A stretch of DNA of 64,000 bases, taken from Rotaria macrura. Its lineage: Eukaryota; Rotifera; Eurotatoria; Philodinida; Philodinidae. The stretch covers positions 96,001-160,000 of the forward strand of contig OENT01000204.1 in NCBI GenBank assembly GCA_900239685.1. The letters run 5' to 3'. The number at the start of each line of letters is the position of its first letter. The first letter of the stretch is position 1. The position numbers and the translations under genes are program-made. Shown one piece after another: positions 1 to 10,341 of this stretch. Under the pieces are notes generated by a model. It saw only the letters and a program-made list of their open reading frames with translations, had not been told where the DNA came from and made no database searches.

Positions 1-109
1 CAACTAACTTAAAATCTCTATTCCTCAACCACGACTACTTTCAATGAAACTTCTACAAATACCACAGTTGCTCGAAGAAAACGTTCAATTATTTATAAAA
101 ACATATCAT

Positions 110-840
110 GTCCAAAACAGAGATTTAGGTTCCTTAGTTAGGTTTGATCAAAATATCAAAAAATCTTAAAAGAAAACAGTTCGTTTTTGATTGGTCGGTT
201 TTCAACCAATGAAACCTTGACTGAAAAACCTCACTTCGGATTCGGACTGAGACCCCTGGGTAACCTCTAGCAAATTTTCATCAAAAGATCAAAAAACCAT
301 AAAATAAAAAACCTCATTTCTCATTGTTCGAAAACCGACCAATGAAACCTCGGCCAAAAGAATAGGCTCCCGATTCGGATTCAGGGACCTCGATAACCTA
401 TAGTAAAGTTCGATCAGAAGAGCCAAAAGTCTTAAAACAAGAAAGTTCGTTTCTGATTGGTCGAAACCCGACCAAGGAAACCTCGGCCAACAAAACCAAC
501 TTCGGGTTCGAAATCCTGGCCATCGATAACCTATAGCAAAGTTACATCAGAACTTCGAGAAACCTTACAATGAAAAAGCTCGTTTTTCATTGGCACGTTT
601 TCGGCCAATGAAAAGCCGGCCAAGAAAACCGACTTCGGATTCGGAATTCTGGCCATCGATAACCTTTAGCAAAGTTCGATCAGAAGAGCCAAAAGTCTAA
701 ATAAGAAAGTTCGTTTCTGATTTGTCGAAAACCGACCAATGCAACCTCGGCCAAAAGAATAGGCTCCGGATTCGGATTCAGGGACCTCGATAACCTATAG
801 AAAAGTTCGATCAAAGAGGCGAAAAGTCTGAAGATATGCT
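110..840. repeat. Tandem array, ~133-bp unit, at least five copies
   Basis: The phrase GACCAATGAAACCTCGGCC or a close variant recurs near 203, 337, 470, 603 and 734, so the unit is about 131-134 bp. Each unit also carries 'GATAACCTATAGCAAAGTT' and 'AAAGTTCGTTTCTGATTGG' variants. Copies have diverged by substitutions and small indels. The array may continue beyond the left edge of the window. No coding potential is seen. It is a minisatellite or satellite fragment, or the internal tandem part of a transposon. Confidence 0.8.
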
Positions 841-875
841 ACCCTCGCATAAATGTTTTTTTGACCCCAATCATG

Positions 876-904
876 CAAACAAACAAACAAACAAACAAAC
901 AAAC
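876..904. repeat. (AAAC)n microsatellite
   Basis: About seven perfect AAAC units lie between the tandem array and the mariner-like fragment. Confidence 0.85.
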
Positions 905-943
905 GCATTTTATTTCATATGACCCTCCCTTCAGTCGAGGGAA

Positions 944-1180
944 CAGGATGGTGCTAGACCTCATACACATAATCTTACTCAAGAATGGTGTGCCACGCAT
1001 TTTCCCGATTTTATCCCGAAGAAGCGTTGGCCGCCCAATTCACCTGATTTATGCCCTTTGGATTACAGTTTATGGAACGAGCTGGCTCAATGTATGAATT
1101 GGGATCGAATAACAACAAAAGCAACGTTGATTGAAGAAATAAAACGTTCAATAACAAAAGTTGACAAAAAAAAATTTTAA
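944..1180 (+). pseudogene. mariner/Tc1-superfamily transposase, C-terminal catalytic fragment
   Basis: The frame starting at CAG 944 reads QDGARPH, then TQEWCATHFPDFIPKKRWPP, then NSPDLCPLDYSLWNEL, and ends with TAA at 1178-1180. This is the typical second-Asp and downstream block of DDE transposases of the IS630/Tc1/mariner superfamily (usual form QDGAPAH...WPPxSPDLNPxDYxxW). Only about 78 codons remain. The N-terminal helix-turn-helix and first catalytic Asp are not visible upstream, where the AAAC microsatellite begins, so this is a 5'-truncated fossil fragment of a plain DNA transposon. Confidence 0.7.
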
Positions 1181-2812
1181 ATTCTATACTTGATTTTACT
1201 ATAAGATTACGTGAAATGAAAAGAAATGGAGGAAACTATATTCATTAAACGAAATATATTATTTTGTGCAGAATTTAAAGCGCTTCTTTTTGATAAAAAA
1301 AATTATTTTGTTTGATTGGAAAACAGAGAAGAAATATTAGAAATACTAATGGTATAATTTATTCTGGCCCACCCGTTAATATATTTTGCTTGTATTCATT
1401 CTCTCAACTTTTTCGTTTATTAATTGGGTGCAAATGGCTAAGAATAGCTGTCGATTTTTGACGAGTAACTGCTTTCTGAGAAATTAACGACGAACTGATT
1501 ATTTAACTATGCATTTGAAACACAGAATAGAAGAGAATCAGTGATATGCAAAAGTGCTTTTGAGAAGAAACTGCTTTCCAATGGAAAGAAATGCTTTTTC
1601 ATCTATTTCATGATTTTTCTTCACAAACAGTGCCTTCACACATCTTTTTATAATTTCTCTATACAAAAAATGGCTTCAAGAATCTTTTATAATTGTTGCT
1701 CATCTAAGAATATTGATGCGGGCATCATCACATAGATGGATATTTCTGGAATCCCTTCAAATAAAGATCATTAGAAACATTTTTCTTCGATCAGAGGACA
1801 ATGAAAGCAGTGCTGTCATAAAATAACAAGATTATGTGTTCTCGAATAAAACCTGATCTATTTCACGCAGATAACATAGTGATCAAAACTTGGAGGATCA
1901 TGAAATATTTCTCTTGTAGTGCTGGATTCAAGTACACTAAAAGGTTTGGAGATTCTCAGTGTTCTTGTCTTGATGTAATTTCACCGCTCATTTACTGAAT
2001 GCTGGTGGTTGTGTACGGATATGAGAAAGTTACTGTTTATTTAAGCATCGGGCGTACAATTCTTAGTCAATAAATCAATGAAAAGCTATTACACGACTAA
2101 ATTTTCAATGTTTGTTGCAGCTTATCTAGAGTTAGTGCAACAAAAGTAACTGAAAAATTTTGGAATTTCACGAAGAATTTTATAACTATTCCTCATTTTC
2201 TCTAAAACTAAGTGCTTGGGAAATAAGATGCTCACTGTAGAGATGAGAGAAAAAAATTATTAGTCCTTGCGCTTTTCTGACGTATGAATACAGTAGCCAT
2301 GGAGACCTGAAAGTTACAGTTGGTTTCGAACCAATTAGTTTGAAGTAATGGGTATACATTCACCTCTTATTGAAAAGAAAAAACGTCTTTAACAAGGAAA
2401 AGTGGTGTTTCTGTCGACAAGACACTGTGCATCTACTAAATGAGTTATTGTTGTGTAAAATGAGAGTGTGATGAAAAAATTTGATTAGTAACTTCAGCAC
2501 ATTGCATTTCATTCCATTTTAACAAAACGTCGGGTGGACTGTTGCTAGTTCATCGCATCTCTTCATATCTGTCAACATGTCCGAAAGCCAAGTTAATAGG
2601 GAACAAAATATCGAAATTTGCAATGCATCTCGACGGGAACAATCAACATCGATTGGTATGCTCATCTCATATCATCCTTAGCAACACGACACTTTTCCAA
2701 CCAGGGAAAATAGATTAATAATGTTGTCTAGATAGAATGCACATCAGTAAAATCTCTGTCACTCAATGAGATTTCTACAGAAACAGCAGCTCATGTAGAA
2801 AAACAAGGATAG
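1181..2812. other. AT-rich intergenic stretch without a supported gene
   Basis: No long reading frame or recognisable domain is present. A short ATG frame at 2577 (begins MSESQVNREQ) runs into a GT at 2656 that could be a splice donor, but no partner exon was found, so I do not call a gene. Confidence 0.5.
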
Positions 2813-3127
2813 AAATCAGATTATAATCGATTATAATCAAAAATAATCCAAAACAAGCTAAGTTTCATTGAATGTTTCCATTATATTCTACTGTAATTGA
2901 TTAAAAATGTTGTAAATGTATTGATTTTAATTGCTTCTCCTTCATAACAAATGGCAGAATGTTTAAAGAATTTTCTAAGATTTGCATCGATTATAATCAA
3001 TTTTTTCTAAATTTTGAATCTATTAGAATCGAAATAGTGGATGAAACCTTGTTTTTTAAATTATTTTTCATTATGATCGATACCCAGTCGATTAAAAATC
3101 ATGTTTCAATCAATTTTAATCTGATTT
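2813..3127. mobile_element. Foldback MITE built of TATAATC/GATTATA motifs
   Basis: The left end AAATCAGATTATAATCGATT is matched in inverse complement at the right end (AAATCAGATTAAAATTGATT), two mismatches in 20. The interior is full of the same 'ATAATCGATTATAATC' motif. It has no coding potential. A related fragment with the same motif lies at about 4925-4995. No clear target-site duplication was found. Confidence 0.55.
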
Positions 3128-3630
3128 AGACTCTAATTTTTTTTTGCATAGAACATCAAAACGTTTTCTATAAGAAAAACAACTTCAACTCAATTAACTT
3201 AAAAAGCCATATATTCCAATGTATCATTGGCAAACTTGTGATCAATAAGAAGAATGACTGTTTTTTTAAATGCTATGGCTATCACAGTGATAGCGTACTT
3301 CTAAACACTTGCTTTAAGTTATGATATTTGTTGTAGGTCAAAGAAAACAGTGTGAATAACGAAAGTCGTTTTCGACAGAGACAAAGTATCTCATTTTACA
3401 CAGCATCGAATGTCGATTCCGAATACATCATTTTTCAAAAAAAAAAAAATAATTCAAGTTTCTTTTACGTTTCTTCGACTTTTCTAATGATTCCATTAAC
3501 TTTTTCTCGTTATAACAGCATTAAAGATAAAGTTCTTTCTCTTATTGCTGAGAATATAAACTAAATAAAAACGTTTTTCATCTTTACCTTCCTTTCGTTT
3601 TAAAACGTAAAATGAATTGAAACTGCCACG
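3128..3630. other. AT-rich stretch, nothing recognised
   Basis: Only short frames without domain resemblance; includes a run of A residues near 3440. Confidence 0.5.
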
Positions 3631-3639
3631 CCTGGTTGA

Positions 3640-4230
3640 TATCAACTGGCTCGTATACTTCCCATCGGTCTTTTCCTTTAAGACATGACCTCAGGTATTT
3701 GATAGATAAGTCTTTTATTTAATATTCTCCAAATATGCTCCAGTCATCACACATGTGGTCCATTCATGTGAAGCAGTAAAGAACCACTTCTGAGAGATTC
3801 TCCTATGCCCATACTACGAGTTTTATCTCCGAGTGTCTGATAATCTGCTCTCAGCAAGAATCCCATTCAAGCCATTGGTGACCGAGGTCGATTTTTCACA
3901 GTCATTACCTATTGATCGTGAGAAAAGATGAGGGTAGGTCCACCAATTGCTTTGAAGATGAACAGGTTTGACTTCTCGCTCATGCCTATCTTGATAACAT
4001 CTTGGTTGTAGTAAGACCATGGAATAGCCCTGATCGCACAGATTCTTCGACCAATTTAGCCCTCTTGATTTCTATCACTTAAGAACTGGACCCCTAAATA
4101 TTTAAAAGTACCAACATGAATTAACGGAGCATCCTTTATTGAGAGAGTACACTGCTCAGATTGTCGCCCAAAAACCATTACTTCGATTTCCTGTACATTA
4201 ATCTTCACCCACGATGAGTATTACGGAGAT
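3640..4230 (-). pseudogene. LINE (non-LTR retrotransposon) reverse transcriptase, 3' fragment
   Basis: Read on the minus strand from about 4225, one frame gives VKINVQEIEVMVFGRQSEQC, then LSIKDAPLIHVGTFKYLGVQ, a stop, and IGRRICAIRA followed by SNLFIFKAIGGPTL. This is the block after the catalytic motif of CR1/Jockey-like LINE reverse transcriptases (family pattern: K-x-EVMVFGR, LSIxGxPLxxVxxFKYLGV, RIxxAxxA, KxxxFKAIxxPTL). Beyond it a second frame continues with the pattern MGFLLRAD...RSMGIGESLRSGSLLLHMN, which in this family follows directly, so at least one frameshift and two stops separate the parts. The catalytic F/YxDD motif lies outside the surviving piece. It is a dead, truncated copy. 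Confidence 0.7.
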
Positions 4231-5290
4231 AAATTATTATCTTAAATGCCCGTTTACGCTAACGTAACCGGTCGCATAATTGAAACTTATACGTCCGTTT
4301 ACGTGAATTATTTTAACATTTTTCTATTCACCGTGCTACGGTTGTATATATCTGTACAGTATACGACTGAAAAAGGACAACGTAATCGACTACATAACTA
4401 CTGTAGCGTTTATGGCAGTAATGACACCTTGACCCATCGTTAACGACCGTATTCTGAAGAACTCCAAACTGATTTTTCCTAACCAATTTAGAAGAGAAAC
4501 ACAAGGTAGAGAGATCAAGGGCTGATCGTAACAAAGAACAAATTCCTACAACAAAATGCAGCCAGAAATCATGTCACTCATTAAAAACAAATTCTGCAAA
4601 AATCAGCTTTCCACCAATTACTTTTTGAAAAAACATCCAACCTATCACAGATGCTTCTCATCGATAGAGGGCAGATCAAAATCCACATCCCTTGAGTATT
4701 GCTTTTCTAATACAGTAGAAACCGAGGGAAAGCTTGAAAATAAGAAAAGTATCAAATTAATCCAGTTACAATCACTTTTTTCAAAAACGATCCCACCCAT
4801 CCACGACCTTACCTAAAAGAGATCAAACAATAAAAAAGCCATTTTACAAACATCTTTCTATCATTACTCACTAGTTACAGAGCAATTTTTTCCAGACAGG
4901 TATACTTACTTCTGCTCCCCATGTAAAAAAATTAAGAAAAAAATCGATTAAAAATCAATTATAATCATAGGATTTGAATCGATTTTTAATCGTTTATTTC
5001 GTTATATTTTTAACAAAATTGTTTTACATAGGTCATACCTCTTCCATTTTGTTGAAATTCAGTTTCTCAGAAACGGTTTATAGAAAAATGTCATAAACTA
5101 TAAATGGTAGACCCGATGCTAACCATTTTATAGCTCACTGCCTCTTAGATCTGCTGAGAGAGAAATCAAGTCAAACACGGATTGACAGTCATATAGAGTG
5201 AAGGTCAAAAGTTTAGAGACATGATATTTGCTTCGATACTATACTCCACGATGAGCGTGATCGAATCTATGATGACTCTAATATATAGGG
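4231..5290. other. AT-rich stretch with a MITE-like fragment
   Basis: At 4925-4995 the sequence carries the ATCGATTAAAAATCAATTATAATC motif and its inverse (palindromic), related to the MITE at 2813-3127. No gene is recognised in the rest; the short frames do not resemble a family. Confidence 0.4.
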
Positions 5291-5351
5291 ACTATATTTA
5301 TCTATAACGCACATATAAAGTGAGTTCACAAATCTTTGTTGACATTTTCTC

Positions 5352-5412
5352 AAAAATTCTTTTTTCACGAGCAGAAAAAAGTTAAGAAACAAACACTAAT
5401 ATCTTTAGTTAT
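5352..5412. repeat. Left subterminal inverted repeat of the Tc1-like element
   Basis: The stretch CACGAGCAGAAAAAAG ... AACAAACACTAATATC matches the inverse complement of 6560-6612 (CACCAGCAGAAAAGAG ... AACAAATACTAATATT). It brackets the decayed transposase between them. Confidence 0.6.
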
Positions 5413-5455
5413 CACTACAGAAGAAATCAAAATCACTATGAAGAATGACCAACCT

Positions 5456-6461
5456 TTGCTCACAAACACTTTTGAAGCCGTTCAGGCATTGAAATCAACA
5501 ACTTTTTACATAATTCGACAGTCAGTGCTTTCCATTCTTCTTCCAAACGTTTTTGAAGTGTTACTTTCTTGTAAATCGGTGCTTTCATGAATATTTTGTC
5601 AATAATACTCGAAACCATCTAAATTGGATTTAGCTCTGGGCTTTTTGCAGGCCAATCCAATAGTTTGAGTTTCATTTTCCTGTTTTTTTCTTAAACAATT
5701 TTCGATGTATGCGACGGTGTAAGATCTTGCTGATAAGTTAGTTTCCTTTTTCACGAAGTTTGATTCTGGAACGTTTGACTTCTCCACCAGAAACGTTGTA
5801 ACACATCTCAATATTCATATTTCCATCAAATAATTTTGCTTCTATTGCACCTTGACCCGTAATACGTCCCCAAAGTCCCAGTTTCCCACCATTTCTAGTG
5901 TAGACTTCTTGGACACATCAGGGTGACGTCGTTCTTCGTCCGTTCACCGAATTTTCATCGATTTTTTCTTTGAAGAACATAAAATATTGATTCGTCAGCG
6001 AATATAATATTTTTCTAATCGGATTTTGTGAAATAAGCATACTGTTTACACCATTCCACTCTATTTTGACGACGTTTTGCATTCATCCACTGTTTTTTTA
6101 GTTTTAGCTTGTATTCGTAACCCAATATTTTCAGATAGTTAAACACTGTTCTTCAACTAACAGGCAGAGATAAATATTGATCTATTTCTTTTGTAATTTT
6201 GTTGATAGAAAGTCTGTTTTCGCCTTGTACAAAACGTTTTAGACACCTTTGATCGCGTTCACCAATTTTGAGCGGGCGTCCAGAACATCTTTTATCCATG
6301 AATTCGCCAGTTTCTTTATACTTCTAGATGGCAGTATATATACATTTCTTGGAAACATTTAATTGCCTTGCAAATTCATCCATAGTCATCGAAGTTTTGA
6401 CATTCTGAAAAAGAGCAACAGCTTGAGCTTTTATAAATGGACATAGAGACTTCATTCCCAT
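5456..6461 (-). pseudogene. Decayed Tc1-like transposase
   Basis: On the minus strand an ATG at 6461 opens MGMKSLCPFIKAQAVALFQN followed by a helix-turn-helix segment (EFAKQLNVSKKCIYTAI) and the Tc1 linker CSGRPLKIGERDQRCLKRF. Further on come LSINKITKEIDQYL, then a second domain containing QWMNAKRRQNRVEWCKQYA and FADESIFYVLQRKN (first catalytic Asp). Next is QDLTPSHTSKIV (second Asp block, with the usual G and A replaced), then KLLDWPAKSPELNPI (third acidic residue) and a tail EEEWKALTVELCKKLLISMP. The order and spacing are those of a full-length Tc1/IS630 transposase of about 340 residues. Several stops and frame changes interrupt it, so it is inactive. The flanking inverted repeats support one intact insertion that later decayed. 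Confidence 0.8.
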
Positions 6462-6559
6462 GAATCAATAACAAAATAATAATAAATGTAAAAAAAAAAT
6501 ATCTAAAATAAGTTTAAAAGGTATTGTATAATCGGAATAAGCGTCACGTCAACAATGAA

Positions 6560-6612
6560 ACCAAAAATATTAGTATTTGTTTCTCTCTTTTCTGCTGGTG
6601 AAAAAAACATAA
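6560..6612. repeat. Right subterminal inverted repeat of the Tc1-like element
   Basis: Inverse-complement partner of 5352-5412. The outermost TIR ends are degraded: a Tc1-like end resembling CAGT...GGTCAAAAGTTTAGAGAC is seen near 5187-5220 only on the left. Confidence 0.55.
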
Positions 6613-6649
6613 ACGTTCTTAGCAAATAAAAACAACTAGTTTTTACCTC

Positions 6650-7590
6650 TCTTGATATGTACGTTATAGATACAGATAGTGACTACAGACATGACCCATC
6701 ATAGGTTCAATCATGCACATCGTGGACTAGTATCAAAACAAAACAATTTTTTTCTAAACTTTTTGCCTCCACTTTATATACGAGTAGATCAGTCCCCGTC
6801 AATGAGTCGTCTACCAGCGAGTCATCCTCTTCGTTATTCATTCATCCACACTTTACTCGTCTCTGTTCCCATTTACCTCGGTTACCCAGCATTTAACGGG
6901 CGCTTAGATCAACAGATAGAATTTGAGAGTCAGGAATTTGAGCAAACCAGATGTATTCATTGTTCCAGACTTGAACTAATAGGCTCTAAGATTTACCGCG
7001 TTTCAGTTGACTGTTTTTTTCTCTGTTCTCAGTGTGAATAGAGGGGTATCTTAACAATGGTGATGATTTCGTAATTCATAAATTTTTTGGCGTAAAGATT
7101 ATGGGAGTGAGTTCGGTTTTCTCGATGAAAAAAGAAAAGAGTACTCACACCTATGTTGTCTGTTATTTCAGTTTAATTAAGTTCTATTTTTTAGCGAGAA
7201 ATATTTTAACAGTTACTTCCAATAAGTTTGATCGCCCATCCATCTGAAATGATCATCTGTTTTAGACTTCAGTTTTTCGTAGCTATTCGAGAAAAGATAG
7301 ATAGAATGCAATAAAGTAATATCAAACTATTTTTGGCTGGTGATCCATAGTCAAAATCGTCATCGATGTTCAGTATACTGTCTAACATTTACAAAACCTA
7401 TTCAGGTTAGAGTTCTCTGAAAAAAATAGGTTAATCTCGTTAGATATTGAGAATTGGTTATTTGAAAGAAGAGTATCCCAAATTCAAAAATCTAAAAATA
7501 AATGAAGTAGTTGTCACGTTTTTTTTCTGGTTGATTGACTTGACTTTTCAGAAATCTTATTCATTTTTGACTCAGAACTGACGGGGCACC
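6650..7590. other. Intergenic stretch, no supported gene
   Basis: A 120-codon frame at 6679-7041 shows no recognisable domain and no splice context. I treat it as chance. The rest is AT-rich. Confidence 0.45.
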
Positions 7591-7591
7591 C

Positions 7592-7728
7592 AACTTTGGT
7601 CGAAAGTAAAAATGTCGAATGGACAAATGTCGAAAGTAGAGGCGCCACATAACATGTGGGTGATATGGTACGTGGCGCCTCTACTTTCGACATTTGTCCA
7701 TTCGACATTTTTACTTTCGACCAAAGTT
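7592..7728. mobile_element. Perfect foldback MITE (57-bp arms, 23-nt loop)
   Basis: The left arm 7592-7648 and right arm 7672-7728 are exact inverse complements over 57 bp, beginning AACTTTGGTCGAAAGTAAAA. The 23-nt loop starts with ATAACATG. The perfect match means a recent insertion or ongoing palindrome correction. Within each arm the phrase ATGTCGAA/GTCGAAAGTA repeats. No obvious target duplication is seen at the ends. Confidence 0.85.
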
Positions 7729-8408
7729 TAGTAGACCGAACTGACAGCACAACTGACTTACATAAATTTATTTCCTAGAATTGAAGTCATTCGTTGCTGA
7801 TCAAACAGAAATAACTATGAGCAACTCTGAGTCCAAAGGTGGTCACTCTATGTGATGTATTCATACGTAACTATAGGATTCATAGTAGAGCTTTCACGCC
7901 CCTTTGCTGTTTTGTTTCTTCTTGCATGAATTAGGAATTCATATGGTGAGAAAAGATTTCTAGCTCACCAGTCTAGCAAAAGTCACTTGAGAGAAGCATA
8001 AAAATAATATTCTTCATTGAGATGGAATTAGATTATTTCCTTTGCTTTATAGGATTGCAGCAGCACTGAAACAGAAGGATAGCGCCACTAATACAACACA
8101 ACTAGACAAATAGACAGAGCTCTCCACTTGCTTGTATTATGCAATAACAACATGAGCTGATTTAGCGGGTTGTCTTATCGTGGGCTGTTCTCAATAGAAG
8201 AACGAAAAAACCAAGCGTCTTCAAGAAAATCTGTAAAGCCAGTACCACTGATATATTTGTTTCTATGAATGTATGCCACGGAATGGCGAACAGCTACATT
8301 AGTAGAGTACGATTCGAGCAGAACATTGCAAATATTTTCTGAGGAAGTCAGAAAATTCCCACAAACTTCAAGAATCCTCTAGCTTCGCCAGCACCAATCG
8401 ATAGAAAC
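7729..8408. other. Intergenic stretch, nothing recognised
   Basis: Short frames only, on both strands. Confidence 0.45.
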
Positions 8409-8712
8409 TAGGGATGGAAGGTTACCGTTACCAACTCGTAAAGTTACCAAGTAATTTGTGACGAATTATGACTTATCTTGATAGAATATTTTCGATGGAT
8501 CATTTAACCAGGGTAGGGGATAGTTAACAGATGGTGGCAGGTTTTCCATTGCCATTTACCTGGTTACTCAGAAATTAAATAATTATTCTTTGGACAATAC
8601 TCAATCAGACGAAATCGAAATTCGGCAGTTTAAGAACTTACCCGGAAAAAGTAAACAGTAACTTCTCCCATTACCAGTTATTGCGTAGCTTACCTATAAC
8701 GTCTCTCCCGTA
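8409..8712. mobile_element. Possible hAT-like MITE
   Basis: It starts TAGGGATGGAAGGTTACC and ends CTCTCCCGTA; the interior is rich in GTTACC/GGTAAC repeats on both strands. The flanking octamers ATAGAAAC (8401-8408) and GAAGAAAC (8713-8720) match at 6 of 8 positions, which would fit a decayed 8-bp target duplication. The terminal inverted repeats are weak. Confidence 0.35.
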
Positions 8713-9281
8713 GAAGAAACTCGATCAGTTCCAATTGCTGGGATTTCATTGATGGGACGGGGGAAGAAGAGGGGGTGGGGTCGACGGGAGTGCGCAAAAC
8801 ACTGAAAGTTGAAGATAATGATTCACGTAACATCCATATACTATAGCTCTCTGTGACAGATAGTAGATATTGTTCTCACGTTGTTTTCAGCGATGTATGC
8901 ATTTCGGAGTTCACTATTGGGATACTTATTTTTCGACGACAACAGGTACTGCATTTAACTCGTTGCTTGTTGCTGAGTTTATATACTTCTTCATCAGCTA
9001 CAGAAATGTTTCCACGTTCTCTATGGTGTTTCATGATTTGAATCTGATATCACCATGATTATGAGACTTAGATTTTCTTTCTTGCTACTGAGTCTAGTTA
9101 CAATAAACATAATGATGACTGGAAGAAAAATGTCTCCTGCATTGTTATTAACATGGACCGATACCTATACTAGAAATGTTTTGCAGCATTTTTTAAATTC
9201 TACGTTCAATTCTCATCACTCAACATGTTGTGTAACATATATAAATTGCTATCCATGAAACATTGAAAACAAAGAGGAAGT
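8713..9281. other. Intergenic stretch, nothing recognised
   Basis: Two overlapping short frames near 8853-9058 have no domain resemblance. Confidence 0.4.
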
Positions 9282-9510
9282 GATACTGAATCCAAAGGAG
9301 TACTGTGAACGAAAAAACGTCTTCGTACATACAACGGAGCCTAAGAAGATTTCGATTTCGTTGCAATTATCTGAACCTTTGTAGGTTCGGTACAGACAAG
9401 TACGAAAAACTTGAGAGAATTTCCGGAGTCAATGGCAACCAATTTTAGTCTGTCAAGGTTTTGTACGAAACGTGTTTTTTCGTTCACATTAATCCTTTGG
9501 GTTCGGTATC
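9282..9510. mobile_element. Foldback MITE with ~50-bp imperfect terminal inverted repeats
   Basis: The left end GATACTGAATCCAAAGGAG...GTGAACGAAAAAACG pairs with the inverse complement of the right end (GATACCGAACCCAAAGGA...GTGAACGAAAAAACACG). The interior includes GATTTCGATTTCGTTGCAA, which also occurs in the repeat family at 16.7 and 25.6 kb. It is non-coding. Confidence 0.6.
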
Positions 9511-10140
9511 GCGCCAATTTTTATCAGTGTAAGGATGCATGTTCACAACCATATATTCAGGTGCTACCTAACGACAAAGAATTGTAGTGAACAAATCATA
9601 CAAAATCTCGTACTGTCAATTCTAACTATGTATGAAAGATATTCTAATGAATAAATGTGAACAAGAAATGTTTCACTCGTAATTGCTTCAATATAGTCAC
9701 TTTGTGTCAGCTATTTATACATCCGCTTGTTCCGCTAAATTTCCAACAGACACGGTATGACTCATAGATCGAAACATTTTACTAGGTTAATAAGAAAGAC
9801 TTTCGATTCCATGTACATCGCCGATAGGCACACGAATACAGTTCAATAAGACACGACAGTGTTTACTACAGCTTCTTTTTCATCTGCATGACCTAAAATT
9901 ATGTGCTTCAGTCACATATTTCTGACTGAGCGCACGCAATATCACTCCTAAATACCATAATAAAAAGCTACATTAAAAATATTCTGGGTTTTTCCGCTGG
10001 TACTTTCTCATGGTGTTTCTGCCTTTATTTCGCGAACTTAAAATTGCGCAAAACAGAGAAGCACAACTGAGGCTTCGTGTCGAAAACCTAGAAAAATCAC
10101 TATATCATATGATGTAGTCGGCTCAGTTTCATTTTCTTTT
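9511..10140. other. Upstream flank of the first membrane-protein paralog; no gene seen
   Basis: AT-rich, with only short frames. Confidence 0.4.
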
Positions 10141-10160
10141 CGTGTATATTAATCTAAAAC

Positions 10161-10170
10161 TATAAAACCC
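10161..10170 (+). promoter_or_regulatory. TATA-like boxes upstream of paralog A
   Basis: TATAAAACC occurs at 10161, and TATAAAACCAC again at 10264, both upstream of the coding frame of paralog A. Either could place a start site that precedes the splice-acceptor-like TTTCAGTTACAG at 10292-10303. This rests on sequence resemblance only. Confidence 0.25.
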
Positions 10171-10341
10171 CGCGAATATCCATGTATAAATTCGTTCTGA
10201 ATGGTGAGTCATTCGTTTTTCAATTCTTATGAATGACAGCACCTTAACTACGTAAATGTGGAGTATAAAACCACACATTGAATAAAGAACGTTTCAGTTA
10301 CAGGACCATCGAAACATGTTCGCAAAATACTACGAAACATC

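Noticed and set aside
110-840. CRISPR-like regular repeat
   Set aside because: The repeated text is the whole ~133-bp unit with no unique spacers, and the genome is eukaryotic.
2577-2655. Possible first exon (MSESQVNREQ...) with a donor-like GTATGC
   Set aside because: No continuing exon or homology was found; a single short frame is not enough.
6679-7041. 120-codon plus-strand frame
   Set aside because: No recognisable family or signal, and it lies next to a decayed transposon; treated as chance.
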